Positions 1 to 12,490 are shown, counted from the stretch's first letter. The stretch is 64,000 nucleotides of DNA from Phascolarctos cinereus (GCF_002099425.1 NW_018344164.1:3056501-3120500); one strand, 5' to 3'. Numbers and translations: made by a program. Notes: generated from the sequence alone by a model not told the origin.

Positions 1-1235
1 TGCCACGTAGAAGCGCCGACTCTTAGGGCAGCCACATTTGGAGGACAGTACCAAATGACTGAATAGAATGGGAATATCATAGGGAAGTGACCATCCGATA
101 TGAGCTTACTATAGAAAAAGCAACCAAGACGACATGAAATATTGCCCCTGTAATTCTTAATGCAGCATGCTATCACTTAACTCAGAAACACTGAATCTGC
201 TTGTCTCAGGAAACTCTCCACAAGTTTAGGAAGCCTCCACCAGGTCAGGGTTCAAATTGCTTGTTTGCGACAGTGCTCTGGTCCTTTCTTATTCTGCCTG
301 GCTCAGGGAGAGCATTCTGGGTCTTCCCAGCACATGGCTTTGCCAGAAATCAGCAGCTGAGTGAACAACAAAACTTGTTTAGGTTTGTGACTGTTACAAA
401 ATAAAAAACAGGAGAGAATGGGAGAGGAGGGAAGAGGAAACGGAGGAGAGGAAAGACAAGCCAAATGCCCTTTTTTGTAGTTCTTGTTTTTAAAAAGGCA
501 AATAAACAAAAGGGGAACTTTGCAGTCATTCAGCTACCAAGTAACACAAATGAGAGCCCTCAATACCAAGTCAAGGGGACAGTCCCAGAGATGGCTATAT
601 TCCCAGACTCCAGCTTCTCCTCAGTGGCCACATATCCAGATTCAGCTCTCAGGGTCCCAAGCTTAGCAAGTTCACGGTCTGGGTATGTAAAACAGATCCA
701 CTCAATTGGTGGAGCTCATCCCATGTAATTCAGCAAATGTATTTTCTAGGATGAGAATATTCTCAATGTGAAATCATGTTAAATTGACTTCCCAGGCACA
801 GAAAGCAAATGAAAAAAATCTCAAAGTGTCTGAGAGTTCCAAGCATCCTGGGAAAGAAGGAAAGGACAGTTTGCTGCTCAAACAGAAATCACACATAAGC
901 CCCTTGACAACTGATTTCACTTGGCAGCAGAGTACCACCTCCAGTGTCCAGAGAACAAAGCAGCTGCACGGGGCCCACACCAACATTAGCCAATAGTCAA
1001 GAGCTGGAGATAAGGAGGACACTTAAGAGAAGGCAGGTTAACCCTCAGATTCTAGCCAGGATCCCATTCAGATATTTATATTCTGTGAGGGAATTCAGAT
1101 ATAGCTAAGAACAGAATGACATGAGTTGAAATCTGCCCAGGATAACAGGGTTAACACCTCTATGGAGAGAGACATGGGAATCCTTGATGATCTCAAACGC
1201 TCAGACATTTATTATATCTCAGCAGAGCTTGGCAG
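1..1235. other. Intronic sequence without recognised genes
   Basis: Mostly single-copy looking sequence with a purine-rich patch at 404-460. Short open frames on both strands have no recognisable product. No repeat family was identified. Confidence 0.4.
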
Positions 1236-1395
1236 GCTGGGCCAATGACTGGGGAGCAGAAACTCAGGGGTTCTATTGGTAGCTTCAGCAATCACTTGCT
1301 GAGGGACTCTGGGCCAGGACTTTCCCAGTTCTGTGTCTCAATGCTAACATTTACAAAATGAGGAAAACAGAGTTGGACATTCTCCACATCATGAT
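1236..1395 (+). repeat. MIR SINE
   Basis: Worn MIR layout: a central block on sorting and last-ditch matches to the 'ggactctgggc..gact' core, then the 'tctgtgtctcaat..acaaaatgagg' block. Substitutions throughout suggest great age. Confidence 0.55.
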
Positions 1396-1397
1396 GG

Positions 1398-1556
1398 CGA
1401 GAGTTTTTATGTAGTGATTTAAGGCTTGAAAAGCACTTCAAACGTTTATGTCATTTAGGCCTCATAATCCTTGTAAGGTGAAAGCATAATTAGCCCCCTT
1501 TCACAGATGAGGCAATGAAGGCTGAAAGAGGTGAAGTAGCTAGTCCAATATAAATC
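1398..1556 (+). repeat. MIR3-type SINE
   Basis: Typical order of blocks: 'gatttaaggcttgaaaagca', 'cctcataatccttgtaaggt', 'tcacagatgaggcaatgaag' and a trace of 'gtgaagtagctagtcc'. It lies directly after a MIR. Confidence 0.6.
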
Positions 1557-1659
1557 ATTATAAAAATGCTTCAATACAAATGATACCAAACCTGCTAACA
1601 CTGTTTTACTTAATGGAGATGGGGAAACAGCAGTGAAGCAGAAGTCAAAAGGGAAAGTG

Positions 1660-1965
1660 GGAGATCTGTGATGCCACTTCTTACCTGTGCAATGGGAGTC
1701 AAATTGTGGCCCCTTTTCTGCACCTTAGTTTCCCCGTGTGTAAAGTGACGCTGAAGTAGATTTCCAAGACCCTTTCTTAAATTGCCTATAATCTGACCAT
1801 TTAATTTATTTGATGGGAGGTCATGTGGTACAGCAAAAGACAGTGGTGGTTTTGGAGTCATATGAGCCGGACTCCATCACTTCCTACCAGTACTGGTAGG
1901 AGCTGGGGCTCAATGTCCTCAGTGGTCTCCCAAGTACATTCCATCTCTAAATCCTAGATCATCTT
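1660..1965 (+). repeat. Two adjoining MIR fragments
   Basis: The first (about 1661-1776) has the 'cttacctgtgcaatggga..cttagtttccccgtgtgtaaagtg' core. The second (about 1814-1965) has the MIR head 'gtacagcaaaagacagtgg..ttttggagtca' and tail 'cattccatctctaaatcct'. A perfect 20-bp palindrome at 1882-1901 replaces the usual core in the second copy. Confidence 0.45.
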
Positions 1966-4435
1966 TTGGACCTAGATTTTAGTTGTCTTTGGGGTCAGCC
2001 TTAATTTTGAGGACAGTGTGAGGCTCATTAAGAATATACCTTAGCTGCCTACAAACTATTACCCATCTCTTGGCAACTGCAGGGATAGAGCAACCCATGA
2101 TTGTTGTGGGACTGCCACATTATTAAGCATTTTGCCAAGTAATTTCCTAAGAAATTATCTGATGAAGACGAGGTGTACATCTCTCCTCATCTTATATATA
2201 TGATCTTCCTCACCACTTAGGAACTATAATATATCTCATTTCATAAGAAACCTGATGTGGAGTTTGAATCAAATGGGACAAAAATCATAGTTAAGGAATT
2301 TTTAAATCGAGTCATCTTCCCTAGCTTGTCCTGTTTTCACCTCACTGTAAAAGGGAGTAAGTTCACACCAAGTATAGTAACACCCTGTGTGAATGCCCAG
2401 AGACACTGGAGTACTGAGTTTAAAAAACAGCTGTCAGTTCAGTTTGGCTGGAAAAGCACAGCATGAACTAGGCCTGGTAAGGGAGGGCCTCAGTTATGAA
2501 TGCAGGCAGCCTATGGAAATAAAATTTATATCATATGTTTAATAGAGCAAATGTATTTACTTTTTATGAAAAGCCAGAAGATGACATGATATTTTTGCTT
2601 GGCATTTTAAGAGCAATATGCCATTATAACTCTCCCCTTCCAACTCTAATGATGGCAATAGACAGCATTCCCTTTTCACCTTGTGAGCTGACCAGGGATG
2701 TTATACAGACTGATGTTACTCCAACAGAGTTCAGTTGAGCAGAGGTTAATTATGTTGATGGCTCAAGATCCTAGAGGCAAAATTCTTGATCAGAAGGAGC
2801 CCACCCTAGGTGGAGCCATGGGTGAGATGGGATTTACTTTTTCAGTGGCTGGGAAAAGAAGTTAAAGTTGGCTAAACTAATCCAGTGAGTTAAAATTCCA
2901 CCTCCAGAAGAACAAAGCAATAGGTGAAAGAAAGGCTGAGTATTTTTTATTTCAAGTGACCAGGCTAGTGGAGAGGAGGGAGGCTAACTAGATAGAGCTT
3001 ATTAAATGCTAACCCCTGCTTATACAAGTACAAACCAAACAACCATGGCAGTCCCTACACTCACAGAGCTTCTACCACGATGGGGAAATGGAAATGGGAT
3101 GTGGAAAGGGGCTTAAGGAAGTTTTCAGGTGGGGGCAAAGCCTGGTAAGGAATAGGAGAAAATGTGCAAAAAACCAAGGTGTGAGTCAAGAGCAGAATGG
3201 CTAAGGTCCCTCCAGAAACAGTGGTCTAAGCAAGCAGACACCAATCAGCAGGAGAGGAGGGACACTGATATTTCATCACTGCAGGAAAGGCTAGGAAGCT
3301 GTTTGGAGGCCCCTCAAAAAGACTCGAGGAGTCTCCAGAGGATTCAGATTGGCCAGACCTTCACTCTTCATGTGTACATGAAGCTCTGGTCCCCTACAAT
3401 ATCTGCTCCAAATTGTCTAAAATTCTACCACTTAGAAGCTCATTTGGCTTAACAAGCTTCTATTAAGGTGACTGCCTACAGAAATTTAAGAGAAGATGAG
3501 AACTGAATCATTTATTCACATTTCTGTGTGAATGAACTTGAAGCCAATGCTTTCTTCCCAGGTGTTAATCTAGCTAAACACAAGGAAGGAAGGAAGGGGA
3601 GAGCTGAGAGGTGATGGAGGAGAGAGGGGAGAGTTAAGTTTTGCATATGAAGCAGTTCACAAAGAACATGGGATTGGATTGGGAGGAGGGGTTGGGGGCT
3701 GGGGTTTGGTCTAGGCATCACAGGGTAAAGCAGAGTTATTTCATTCTTTGTGTATAACTCCACGTAGCTTAGTGCCTGGGACATAGTAGAAGCTTACTCA
3801 ATTCTTGCTGACTGATTGACAGAGGTGGGGAAAACACTCTGAGCAGACAAAAAGGCTTCTTCAGAGCTATTCACTGGTCATATGTCACAGTCTCTTCCCA
3901 TCACTCTCTGTGTGAAATTCTTTTTTTTTAAATGAGAAGTTAAAACCTCATCAAAATATTTCTAGATTCAATTATATTCATTTGTAACCAAATCCCTCAT
4001 AATTAGACAGCATACCACCACTGACCACAAGGATAAAAACCGTTGTCTTTGTCCAAAGAGCTAGAACACTGGTTAAGAACTAAACAGATGGCCACTAACT
4101 GACCTACTGAATTTTTGGACTTGTGGTTTATTCAATCATGTCTTCCAAAGTATAGCTCCAAATGCAGAGATCTGATGGAACACACTGAGACTGGAGATCT
4201 ACCCCTGCAACCATTCACTTCCTCAGCAACCGCATCACAAGAACTCACCTCTTACAATTTTTTTTAAGTGGCTCTAATCAATTTCCCAAGATGGACAAAA
4301 ATATTAAGAAAATGAGCATTTGTAAATCTGGTTATTTTCTTTGTTAAAACTGAGCATTTCAATTCTACCTCTTGAAAAACAAACATCCATCTATGTCACC
4401 CAAACCCCAACAACCAGAATTAAAAGCAGTTTTAT
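1966..4435. other. Intronic sequence, mainly unassigned
   Basis: About 3740-3826 is an L2 3'-end trace ('cttagtgcctgggacatagtag' then 'ctgactgattgac'). The rest is AT-rich and unassigned. Open frames at 3162-3452 (+) and 3512-3784 (-) have no recognisable domain. Confidence 0.4.
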
Positions 4436-4437
4436 GG

Positions 4438-4545
4438 GCAGGAAATCTGAGTGATGGGCTCCATGCTGACCTCTTAACACTTACTTACTAGTTGTGTGAT
4501 CCTTGGAGAGTTACTTAACCTCTGCACTAGGATGCCTCAGTCAGC
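4438..4545 (+). repeat. MIR fragment
   Basis: Carries 'cttacttactagttgtgtga', 'cttggagagttacttaacct' and the cag-rich end of a MIR core. Confidence 0.55.
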
Positions 4546-5029
4546 TTGTACACCTAGTCCACACACTGGTGGAAATGGCAGAATGTTCTTGGGTGAGCAA
4601 AATCAAAAGAAGGGAAAAATCAAACTCTGAAACACATTTTATTCATAAGAGAAGGAACCATAGCATTTCTGTCATCTGCATTTGGAACAGACAGTCCTCT
4701 TTTGAGGGTGACTAATCTATTTTACGTTAAGATAGGGTTCAAGTGAGTTATTAAAAGTATTTTACCTGAAGATATAGTCTATTATACTTAAGCCCTGAAG
4801 CCATTTTAAGAGGGGCATTTTAACAGTCTAAGAAACAGATTCAAGTGATTGAAATTCAGTTAAAATCTTTAACGACACCTTAAATCACAGACAAGAATGT
4901 CCATTGAAATGGACACTACTCCAAAGGTAGATTTTTCTTTCAGCCTAAACTTGGTTTGTTTGTTTTTAAGACAAAGAATGCCAGGATGTAAAGGACTAGC
5001 ACCAGAAATTTTTTAACATGTTTTATTAA

Positions 5030-5920
5030 CCCAATTGGACATAGTAGCTATTACCTCCAACTGTGTAAATATGGCCCAGTGCAAATGCATCTTTAGATTA
5101 TGTTGTGACAAGTAATTACCACGCGAGTGTGGCACTTAGGGGCCATTTTTCCAAAACACATTGTTGGCTGATTTCATTACTATCTTCAAAAAACCTCAAG
5201 TTATCTCATCTACATTAGAGATCTGTGAAATTTAAATTTCTTTTGGAAATTTATTTTTGTAAAATGCATTTCTAAAGCTTCTCAGTTTTGAATGCTCACG
5301 CATATGTCATGAGAAAAAAAAAAACCTAACAGATTTTATTCAATCTTTGCAATCTTTTATTAAGGAAACGATTTTTTCCTTTGGTATCTTATATGGGAAA
5401 TTATTTTTATAGAGAATTATTTCCTGAAAAATAGAAATTTATTATGATACCTCATCACAATTTTTAAAAGGCTTTGAGCTTTCACGTCACAGCCAGTTGC
5501 CGTCCCTGCTATCTCATCACTTTTATTTCCTATTGAACATTCAAACTGACTTGGAAGTTTCTAAATGAAATAGCCAACACTCGATACACATGGCGTCCAA
5601 ACAACACACAAACATGAATGTCTGAAAGTGCAAAAATGATCCAAGACTACATTTTCAATGGGAGGGCCTGTAAATTTGAAACTGATAGCCAAGCACTAGA
5701 TCCATTCTTCTATTTTAATATAGTGTGGCATTCTAAAGCGCCATCTATAGCCACAAAATCCCATCAAAATGCTCGTTTGCTGCTTCCCATTCATACACCA
5801 CATTTGAAAAATCATAGATGGCGGTGGTGGCAATGTGTCAAACAGCTTTTGGATTCTGTGAAGTTTTCCTTTTACATTCTAATGAGATGCGTGTGCCAGG
5901 AATGTCAGCCAAAGTAATGA
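5030..5920. promoter_or_regulatory. Candidate conserved non-coding element block
   Basis: Nearly 900 bases free of recognisable repeats, with TAATTA-like homeodomain cores ('gtaattacc'), an Oct-like 'atgcat', long A/T runs and a CTCF-like core on the minus strand (5737-5746). The open frame 5618-5917 has no known product. Inference from composition only; cross-species alignment would decide. Confidence 0.3.
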
Positions 5921-6221
5921 ACCTTTATTGTGTGAAGGGGATGTTGAGCCAGTATCATTCTTGTGCAAACAATCCTTCTTTGCAGAGAAAGAATTAACCA
6001 AGGCATTAGTAAGGATAAAATTACCTCATGTTCTCATTCTCGCAAAATCTCTTTTTTTAAAACCATATAAGTTTAGAGCACAAATGTGCAGGAAAACAGT
6101 CGATAATATGTGACACGTGTAATTCATTAAAACTAAAGACAAACATGTAACTTTTCTGATAAAGAAAAATGGAAACATTTCCCTTCCTATCAGGTAACCA
6201 AGATTTTTAAAAGCACCTATT

Positions 6222-6480
6222 ATAATAATGATGATGATAATAATAGCTAACATTCACATATCACCTCGATATTTTCAAAGTAGTTTACACAGGTTATTTC
6301 ATTTTACAGGCTATTACTGTCCCTATTTCACAGAAGAGGAGACTGAGCCTAGGAGGGATTAAGTGGCCTAGGCTCAAGTAAACTGAGTAAGCCAGCTACT
6401 TGTCCCTGGCTAGGAAGGAGGGCCTGAGGCAGAATTTGAGCATTATATGACTCCAAGTCCAGTACTCTCTGTCCTATACC
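6222..6480 (+). repeat. MIR3-type SINE preceded by a TAA/TGA-rich tract
   Basis: The blocks 'taatagctaacattcacata', 'tcacagaagaggagactgag' and 'gcctgaggcagaatttgag' run in the right order, ending in a 'ccagtactctctgtcc' tail. The preceding simple tract is 6222-6242. Confidence 0.65.
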
Positions 6481-6499
6481 CACCTATGCGAAGGGTATA

Positions 6500-6575
6500 A
6501 TCAATGCTTGGCGCTAGGGTCACACAAGGACAAAGAAAGACCAGGACGATCCTTGTCCTCCAGGAGCTTGCGGCA
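6500..6575 (-). repeat. L2 3'-end fragment
   Basis: Complement of the L2 3' end: 'cttggcgctagggtcacaca' followed by 'ccttgtcctccaggagcttg'. Confidence 0.4.
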
Positions 6576-6589
6576 GACCACAGGGAAAT

Positions 6590-8625
6590 CCCAAAGGGGG
6601 AGGGGCGGGGGAAATGTGCTTTAGTGTCAAATACATTCTGTACTTTCTCTTTATTTAAATGTGTGCATGGAACAAGTGAAAGATCCTAAGTAAGACTTCC
6701 TTGAATTTATCAAAGGCTGTTTTCACGAATAAATGCTTCCTCCACCAGGTAATGATCTTGTTAGCTGCTGTGGGTGGGGAAAAAACCACCCGGCCCGGCT
6801 GGCCTTCTGGTGGTGAGGGAAGCTGGTCCTCAGCCCAGAGATGTCCAGTCTGTTGTCAGGACCATGCTCGAGAGTCTTTCCAGCTTGCTAGAACCTCTCA
6901 GACCTTGTGTTCCACAAATACACCCTTCAACAACACAGTGGGCCATGAAAACTCAGTAATTCGAATTTATTAAAAAAAAAAAAGCACATTATCTAATCTT
7001 AAAATATGTAGCTGTGCCTGCATAATTTCTTACCTGGAAAAAAGGTATTTTGTAAAAAGTTGGATTAACACCTAAAATGGGTGAAAACCCAAGGGTATAT
7101 GTATGGAGGAGAAAAGGAAGGTCATTCACTAGTATCTTGCAATGATGTACCACTGCTTCTTGGGGGGGGGGGAGGTGGAGGTAAAGAGGGAGAGCAATGC
7201 TACTTGAACTTGGTAATTTATTCAAAGAAATTACCTGGCAGTGAATGAGAACTTCAATACATTAATGGAACCATGATCTAATGGATATGGCAATTTTCTT
7301 CACTGATGTTGAATATGGATATGCCCCATCCATGTCCCATTTGCCATCTCCCATACATTCCCCAGAGATAGCACTTCATAGGCAGATGCAGGCTCAATGC
7401 AGAAATGGTTCCTTATGATTAGAAGACTCCCAAAGTGTAATGGGCTTCAGTGGAAGGATCCTTCTCACATCTGACCTTCAAGCAAAGATGATCATTTGTT
7501 GCGTATGTTGTAGAGGGGCACTTTTGTTTAAATACATATTAAACTAGGTGGCCTCTGCAGTCCCTTCCAACCCTCGGATCCTGTTATAGGGGATATAACA
7601 TTCCCTAAATCTTGCTGTTTTCCCTTCACCAACTCATCTGTGCTCTATCCCTTGTACTACCTGTCTGCCAAGATTAAGTGCCTTGCCAGATGTCGTACCT
7701 CTGGTCCTGACTGTAGACCTTGTGCTCTTTCTACTGTTCCGTGCTGATTCCTTTTCATTCGTCAAATAAAATAAAATAAAAACCCAACCCTACAACAATT
7801 TTTAAAAATTAACAACAGAACTTCACTTTTTAAAAAAAATTTTAAATGAGGTAAAAAATACCCAATTACTTTTCAGACGTGGGGTATACCAGGACATACA
7901 TAGCACACCCTATATGTCAGCCTATTAAATGTTTACTGCTGTTATCTCAAAGCTTGTCTAAGCAAAAAACAAAAAAAAACAAACCAAACATCTTACTTTG
8001 TCTTGGGAAGAGCCACAAAGTCTATACGTGTAGAGCACAATGATGAGGCCCATATCAAACATTCTAAATCCACTGAAGAGAGGCAGCAGATGAGGAGGAA
8101 TTATGGGAAGGGTTATTTAGGGGTTATTTAGGTTCTCAAGAGGTCAGGGTCCTCTACTTCTACCCTTTTTGGTCTTTTTTTTTTTTTAACTGGCACTGGC
8201 CCTGTAGACCACTCACAGACTACCACCCACTACTCTGCACTTACCAGGGCAGTTTGTCAAACTACTTCAGGACAGAATTTCATTCCTGAAGGCCCATCTG
8301 ATCTAGCCCTCCTAACAGTTGATGATGCCTGTCACTATAATACCCAGGAGCGCAGGATACTGATTAATTTCCTGTATTTAAGGCTATGATATCTTTCAAT
8401 ATGATAGAAGGCTAACCATTAGCTCTATATACATTCTTCCTGCATTGCCTCTCACCAACTAAATGATTGCTGAAATGAACTTTTAAAATTCCTCCCTTGG
8501 TGCCCAACGCTCCACATAACTTTTAAAATTCAAAAGCCTTGCTCTTGGATTTGCTAAGAGAAACCTTGCAGACAGTGTGACGATCCGCTGGCCTGTGGCG
8601 ACTTCCACACGCCCGGGGCTGTCGT
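6590..8625. other. Intronic sequence with faint SINE ends
   Basis: MIR tail at about 7542-7588 ('aggtggcctctgcagtccct') and MIR3 tail at about 7668-7755. G run at 7161-7172. Otherwise unassigned, with several A-rich runs at 7760-7980. Confidence 0.4.
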
Positions 8626-8627
8626 CT

Positions 8628-8871
8628 GTTGTTGTTCAGTGGTCGTATCAGACTTTTCTGGGCCTCACTTGGGGTTTTCTTGGCAAAGATACTGGAATGG
8701 TTTGCCATTTCCTTCTCCAGTTCTTGTTACAAATGAGGAAACTGAGGCAAACAGGGTTAAGTAAAACTTGCCCAGGGTCACACAACCGGTAAGTGTTGGA
8801 GGCTGGATTTGAACTCAGGTCTTCTTGACTCCAGGCCCAGCACTCAATCCACTGTGCCACCTAGCTGCCTC
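8628..8871 (-). repeat. Marsupial tRNA-headed CORE-SINE (MAR1-type)
   Basis: Near full length in reverse: 'ggggttttcttggcaaagat', 'tggtttgccatttccttctc', the core 'cagggtcacacaaccggtaa', the tRNA-like B-box region 'ggatttgaactcaggtcttc' and the head 'ccacctagctgcct'. Modest divergence from the family. Confidence 0.85.
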
Positions 8872-8927
8872 GGTGTTCTCATTATACTGATTTTTTTTTA
8901 AACTTCAAGTTAATTTAAATACTGAGA

Positions 8928-9112
8928 GTCAGCTTGGTACAGTAGAAACCAAACCAGATTTGGAGCCAGAGTTCCTGGTTTTCAACCCTGGCTCTCTTAT
9001 CTGTGACCCTGAACAAGTCACTTCACCTCTCTTGGCTTCAGTGTACTCCTCTATAAAAGGAAAGGATTGTACAGGACGATCAAGGCCTCATCTAGCTGCA
9101 ATTCTTCTCATC
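8928..9112 (+). repeat. MIR SINE
   Basis: Near-complete MIR: head 'cagcttggtacagtagaaac', core 'ctgtgaccctgaacaagtca', end 'gatcaaggcctcatctagct'. Confidence 0.75.
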
Positions 9113-9419
9113 TTACAAAAATGAAATCTGCCAAAATCTCCAAACCTCCCCAAAAGGTATTCTCTCTAAATCTCACACTGTAGGAAATAAGGCAGGAGAT
9201 AATCCACTATAGCATTACTCTAAGATTATACAAATAAAATCTCATTATACTACTTATATGACAGATTGAATTGACATCAAATTTGGTAGGGCTTGATTTT
9301 CTAAATGGCCTATTAATTTGATTGGCTCACACTGTCAGAATTTTACATGCTCTACTTCCGTTACCAAAAATGAACATGTGCAATCATATAGTAAGAGTGA
9401 GGGTAACAGAGATACATCG

Positions 9420-9620
9420 ACATGGCTCAGTGTTTGATAAAGCACTGGGCCTGGCGTCATGAAGATCTGAGCTCAAATCCAGCCTCAGACAATTATTAGA
9501 TGTGTGGCCCTGGGCAAATCACCTCTGTTTGCTTCAGTTTCCTCAATTACAAAATGGGAATAATAGTAGTGCTGACAGATATTACCTTAAAGTGCTGTAT
9601 AAATGCTAGCTGCGGTACTA
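9420..9620 (+). repeat. Marsupial CORE-SINE
   Basis: Head 'gataaagcactgggcctgg', B-box 'gagctcaaatccagcctcag', core 'gccctgggcaaatcacctct', and end 'aaagtgctgtataaatgcta'. Confidence 0.8.
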
Positions 9621-9671
9621 ATACAACAAGGGACAGTGATGACAACCTTTGAGCTCCAATTGCCTCACATG

Positions 9672-9805
9672 TAAAATGAATGAATGAGAAAGTATTTATT
9701 AACTACTTAATATGCACCAAGCACTTACTAAGCCCTAGGGATCCATATAGAAAAGCAAAGACAGTTCTTGAGCAAGGAGCTCCTATTCTAATACAGAGAG
9801 CCAAT
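9672..9805 (-). repeat. L2 3'-end fragment
   Basis: Complement of the L2 terminus: 'agtatttattaactacttaa' then 'gccctagggatccatataga' and 'agcaaggagctcctattcta'. Confidence 0.65.
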
Positions 9806-10450
9806 ATGAATAGGAGAATGGTGACCAGGGGGGAGTATTCTCAACTGAAAAGTTATAGGTCAATGAAGGTTTTGTTAATAATTTTTATGAGTAGGTGTGT
9901 TTTACGTAGGTTGGTCATTAGTTTTTGTAGTTACCTTCCAGGAAGGTAAAGTTGATTTGAGCCTGGTTCCAAAAGTGGAGGAGTGTGTTCAGGGAGGGAA
10001 GGCATGTCCCGGTTGACAAGGCCAGGGCTGATGCCCAGAGTGTAGGGAGTAAAATCAAACATGGCTGAAGCCTACCTGAAATAGCGGGGTTGGTTTGGCT
10101 TTCATCCACCATGGCAATGAAGGGTCATGGCAGAAAGTTCTGGAGATGAAAGGTTTAAGATGAGGATAACCAATTCTTAGGGGCTCAGTTTTCCCATATG
10201 TAAAGTGAAAGAGCTGTTGAGATCAGCTCTAAATCATGGACCCTGTGGTCCTAAATCAAGAGGGTTGACATAGCAAGGCACAGGAGCCTAACAGACTATT
10301 GAAGATTCTTGGACGACTCCTCCAAACTACGCAGATGGGCTTAACCATGCAGGCTGGCAGCTAACTGCTGAGACAAAGCTGAGGACTGAGCAGCAGGACC
10401 ACATACAGAAGGGATCCCTCCCATGTCCTGATGTGGCCATGCATTCTGAT
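9806..10450. other. Intronic sequence, mainly unassigned
   Basis: About 9870-10130 resembles a decayed L2 interior read backwards. A MIR tail lies at about 10171-10255 ('ggctcagttttcccatatgt'). No gene seen. Confidence 0.35.
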
Positions 10451-10935
10451 TAGAGAAACAAGAAAAAGCTGAAGCCAACAATGGCAACGGCACTTCCATC
10501 ATTAAAAGAGTTTGTCACCAAAGCCCACATCCACCACAAAATGCATTCGGGACTGTCTGTTTAAAGAGTTGGGGCTATTTTGCCACAGAGGCCTGTCAAT
10601 AATCGAGGCTGTGTATTCCACGACAATGGCAGAGTCTGTTCACTCTAACGCTGAACAGTTGTGTTACGGGCAATTTAGGTTTCCATCATGTATTTACACA
10701 GAATTTATAGCTAAATCCCAAAGAGAATCAATTTTTTTCATTATTCCAAATTGGTTTCAGATTTCATTAATAAAGCACTAATCATTTTATTGCTGCCAAG
10801 GTGCCTACCTTACTGTAGGAAAAAGATTGCTTAATACTTTTGCAAAGCTGGACATTGCAGGAAACATTTAATTTCATTAGATTAAGGTGATACTATAGTG
10901 ATGGTTGATTAGGCACTTTGATTACATGCTTCTAG
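10450..10935. promoter_or_regulatory. Candidate conserved non-coding element block
   Basis: Repeat-free, with homeodomain-like cores ('tttcattaataaag', 'ctaatcattt', 'gattaaggtg'), balanced base content and no simple repeats. The open frame 10512-10781 has no recognisable product. Called only from appearance. Confidence 0.3.
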
Positions 10936-11225
10936 TTACTGGCACTTAAAACTCTTCAAAATAATTACTCTTAGGACTGAATTTTTTGCTTGTTTGTTTC
11001 CCCTGTTCTCACTTTCCAATGAATTACCAATGGCATGGTGGGAGTAAGTGGGCCGCCATATGTTACCAACAAAGAGTGGCGTACAGTAAGTAAGCAATAT
11101 CAACCAGGAAATCCATGATGAGTTGGACAGTAAGAGTGAGGGCAATGCATGACTAGCCCAGAAGTGTTGCCCTGGTACCCATGGAATGGTAAAAGACCTC
11201 TGGGGAAGGTTTCCAATGCATTAGG

Positions 11226-11425
11226 CACACTACAGGATGGTGGCACCAGAAGAGACCGCAGAGGCATCTAGGGCAACCCATACAGGAACAAGAAGGTTCA
11301 CTTATTCTTTTGTAGCCACACTTATTACCCTCAACAAGTAGAGGTCATTTCGCCTCAAGCAAGAGGGGACCCACGATCTGCCAAGGCAGTTCACTCCACT
11401 TTTGGATAGCTCTAATGGTTAAGTC
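11226..11425 (+). repeat. CR1/L3-like LINE fragment
   Basis: Resembles an old CR1-clade 3' region: 'gaggcatctagggcaaccca' followed by 'ggcagttcactccacttttg' and 'gatagctctaatggttaag'. The exact family is uncertain. Confidence 0.45.
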
Positions 11426-12220
11426 TAAATACCAACCTGCAATGTCTGTCTCTACGGAGGATTAATGAGAGGTGTAATATGAACAGCTGTTTTCCTGATG
11501 CAACTTCCTCGACACAACTTCCTCTCCCCATGTAACCTGATTGGTGACAGCTCTCTTGGTGCCTCTTCTTGGTAGAGGGGCATAAAAAGTCTTAGGTACA
11601 TATAATGTAGCCCCCTCCCAGACCTGACTGCCAGAGACCACGTGAGTCAAAAACACCCCAATGACTTAGTATGCAGATGCATTTTCATATGAAGATGGAG
11701 GGAGGAATTATATGGGAATTGTACAGAGAAGCCAAACATCATTTTATCCTCTCTGCATTTCCTAATGTTCAGGGACTTGCATGCCTCATTTCATCCCAAC
11801 AACAAACCTGAACTAAAGGGCTCTGGCATAAGAGACCCACCTCCAACAGGGGGAATACAGACAAGACACAAACAGGATGAAGGCTGTGGTGTGTGCCAAT
11901 GGACATGGCACCCATGCAAACAAAATCATGGCTACAGCAGTCCATTCACCTTTGAGGGTTATGGAAATGTTGGCTGGCATAATGTGTCATTATCATGCAT
12001 TGAAATTCTTGCTGCCAAATAATTTTTTTTTAAAGTCAAATTAAAGCAAGCAGTCTATGCCTACAGGGGTTAATCAAACCTTTTAAAGAAAACTATTTTC
12101 TCCCAAGTTACAGCTTGCCACTGTGAAAAAAGCAATGGCTCTGCAGTCTGAGAACCAGTATTTATTCACTTTATATTTATGCTATGCTTCTTTGTCTATG
12201 TTATTCATTGGCTCTTGCAC
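11426..12220. other. Intronic sequence, nothing recognised
   Basis: No repeat family or coding signal recognised. The open frames 11462-11656 (-) and 11765-12022 (+) carry no known motif. Confidence 0.4.
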
Positions 12221-12221
12221 T

Positions 12222-12490
12222 AAAATGTAAGTATTATGGTGATGAGATTGCTTCATTCTCTGTCTTTGTAGCCTCAAAGCCTAGCCTCCTGCCTGACCCT
12301 GAAGCTGGCCTTAATAAATGCTTGTTGTGCAAACACTGATTGATTCAAACTCTGCCCTCATTAACTACCAATTCTGGGTGACCTTGGACAAGTCATCTAA
12401 CCTTCAGTCTCAGTTTGCTTATCTGTAAAACAGGAGGATCAGATGGGCTGGACTAAGGCCCCTTAAAGCTCTACAATCTTCTATGATTCT
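12222..12490 (+). repeat. L2 3' end followed by a MIR
   Basis: L2 terminus at about 12222-12345 ('ccttaataaatgcttgttgt' and a 'tgattgattc' tail). MIR at about 12350-12490 ('tgggtgaccttggacaagtc', then 'gatgggctggactaaggccc'). Confidence 0.65.

Noticed and set aside
8628-8871. tRNA gene from A/B-box-like sequence
   Set aside because: The tRNA-like head belongs to a SINE; no cloverleaf can be formed. The same holds for the other CORE-SINE heads.
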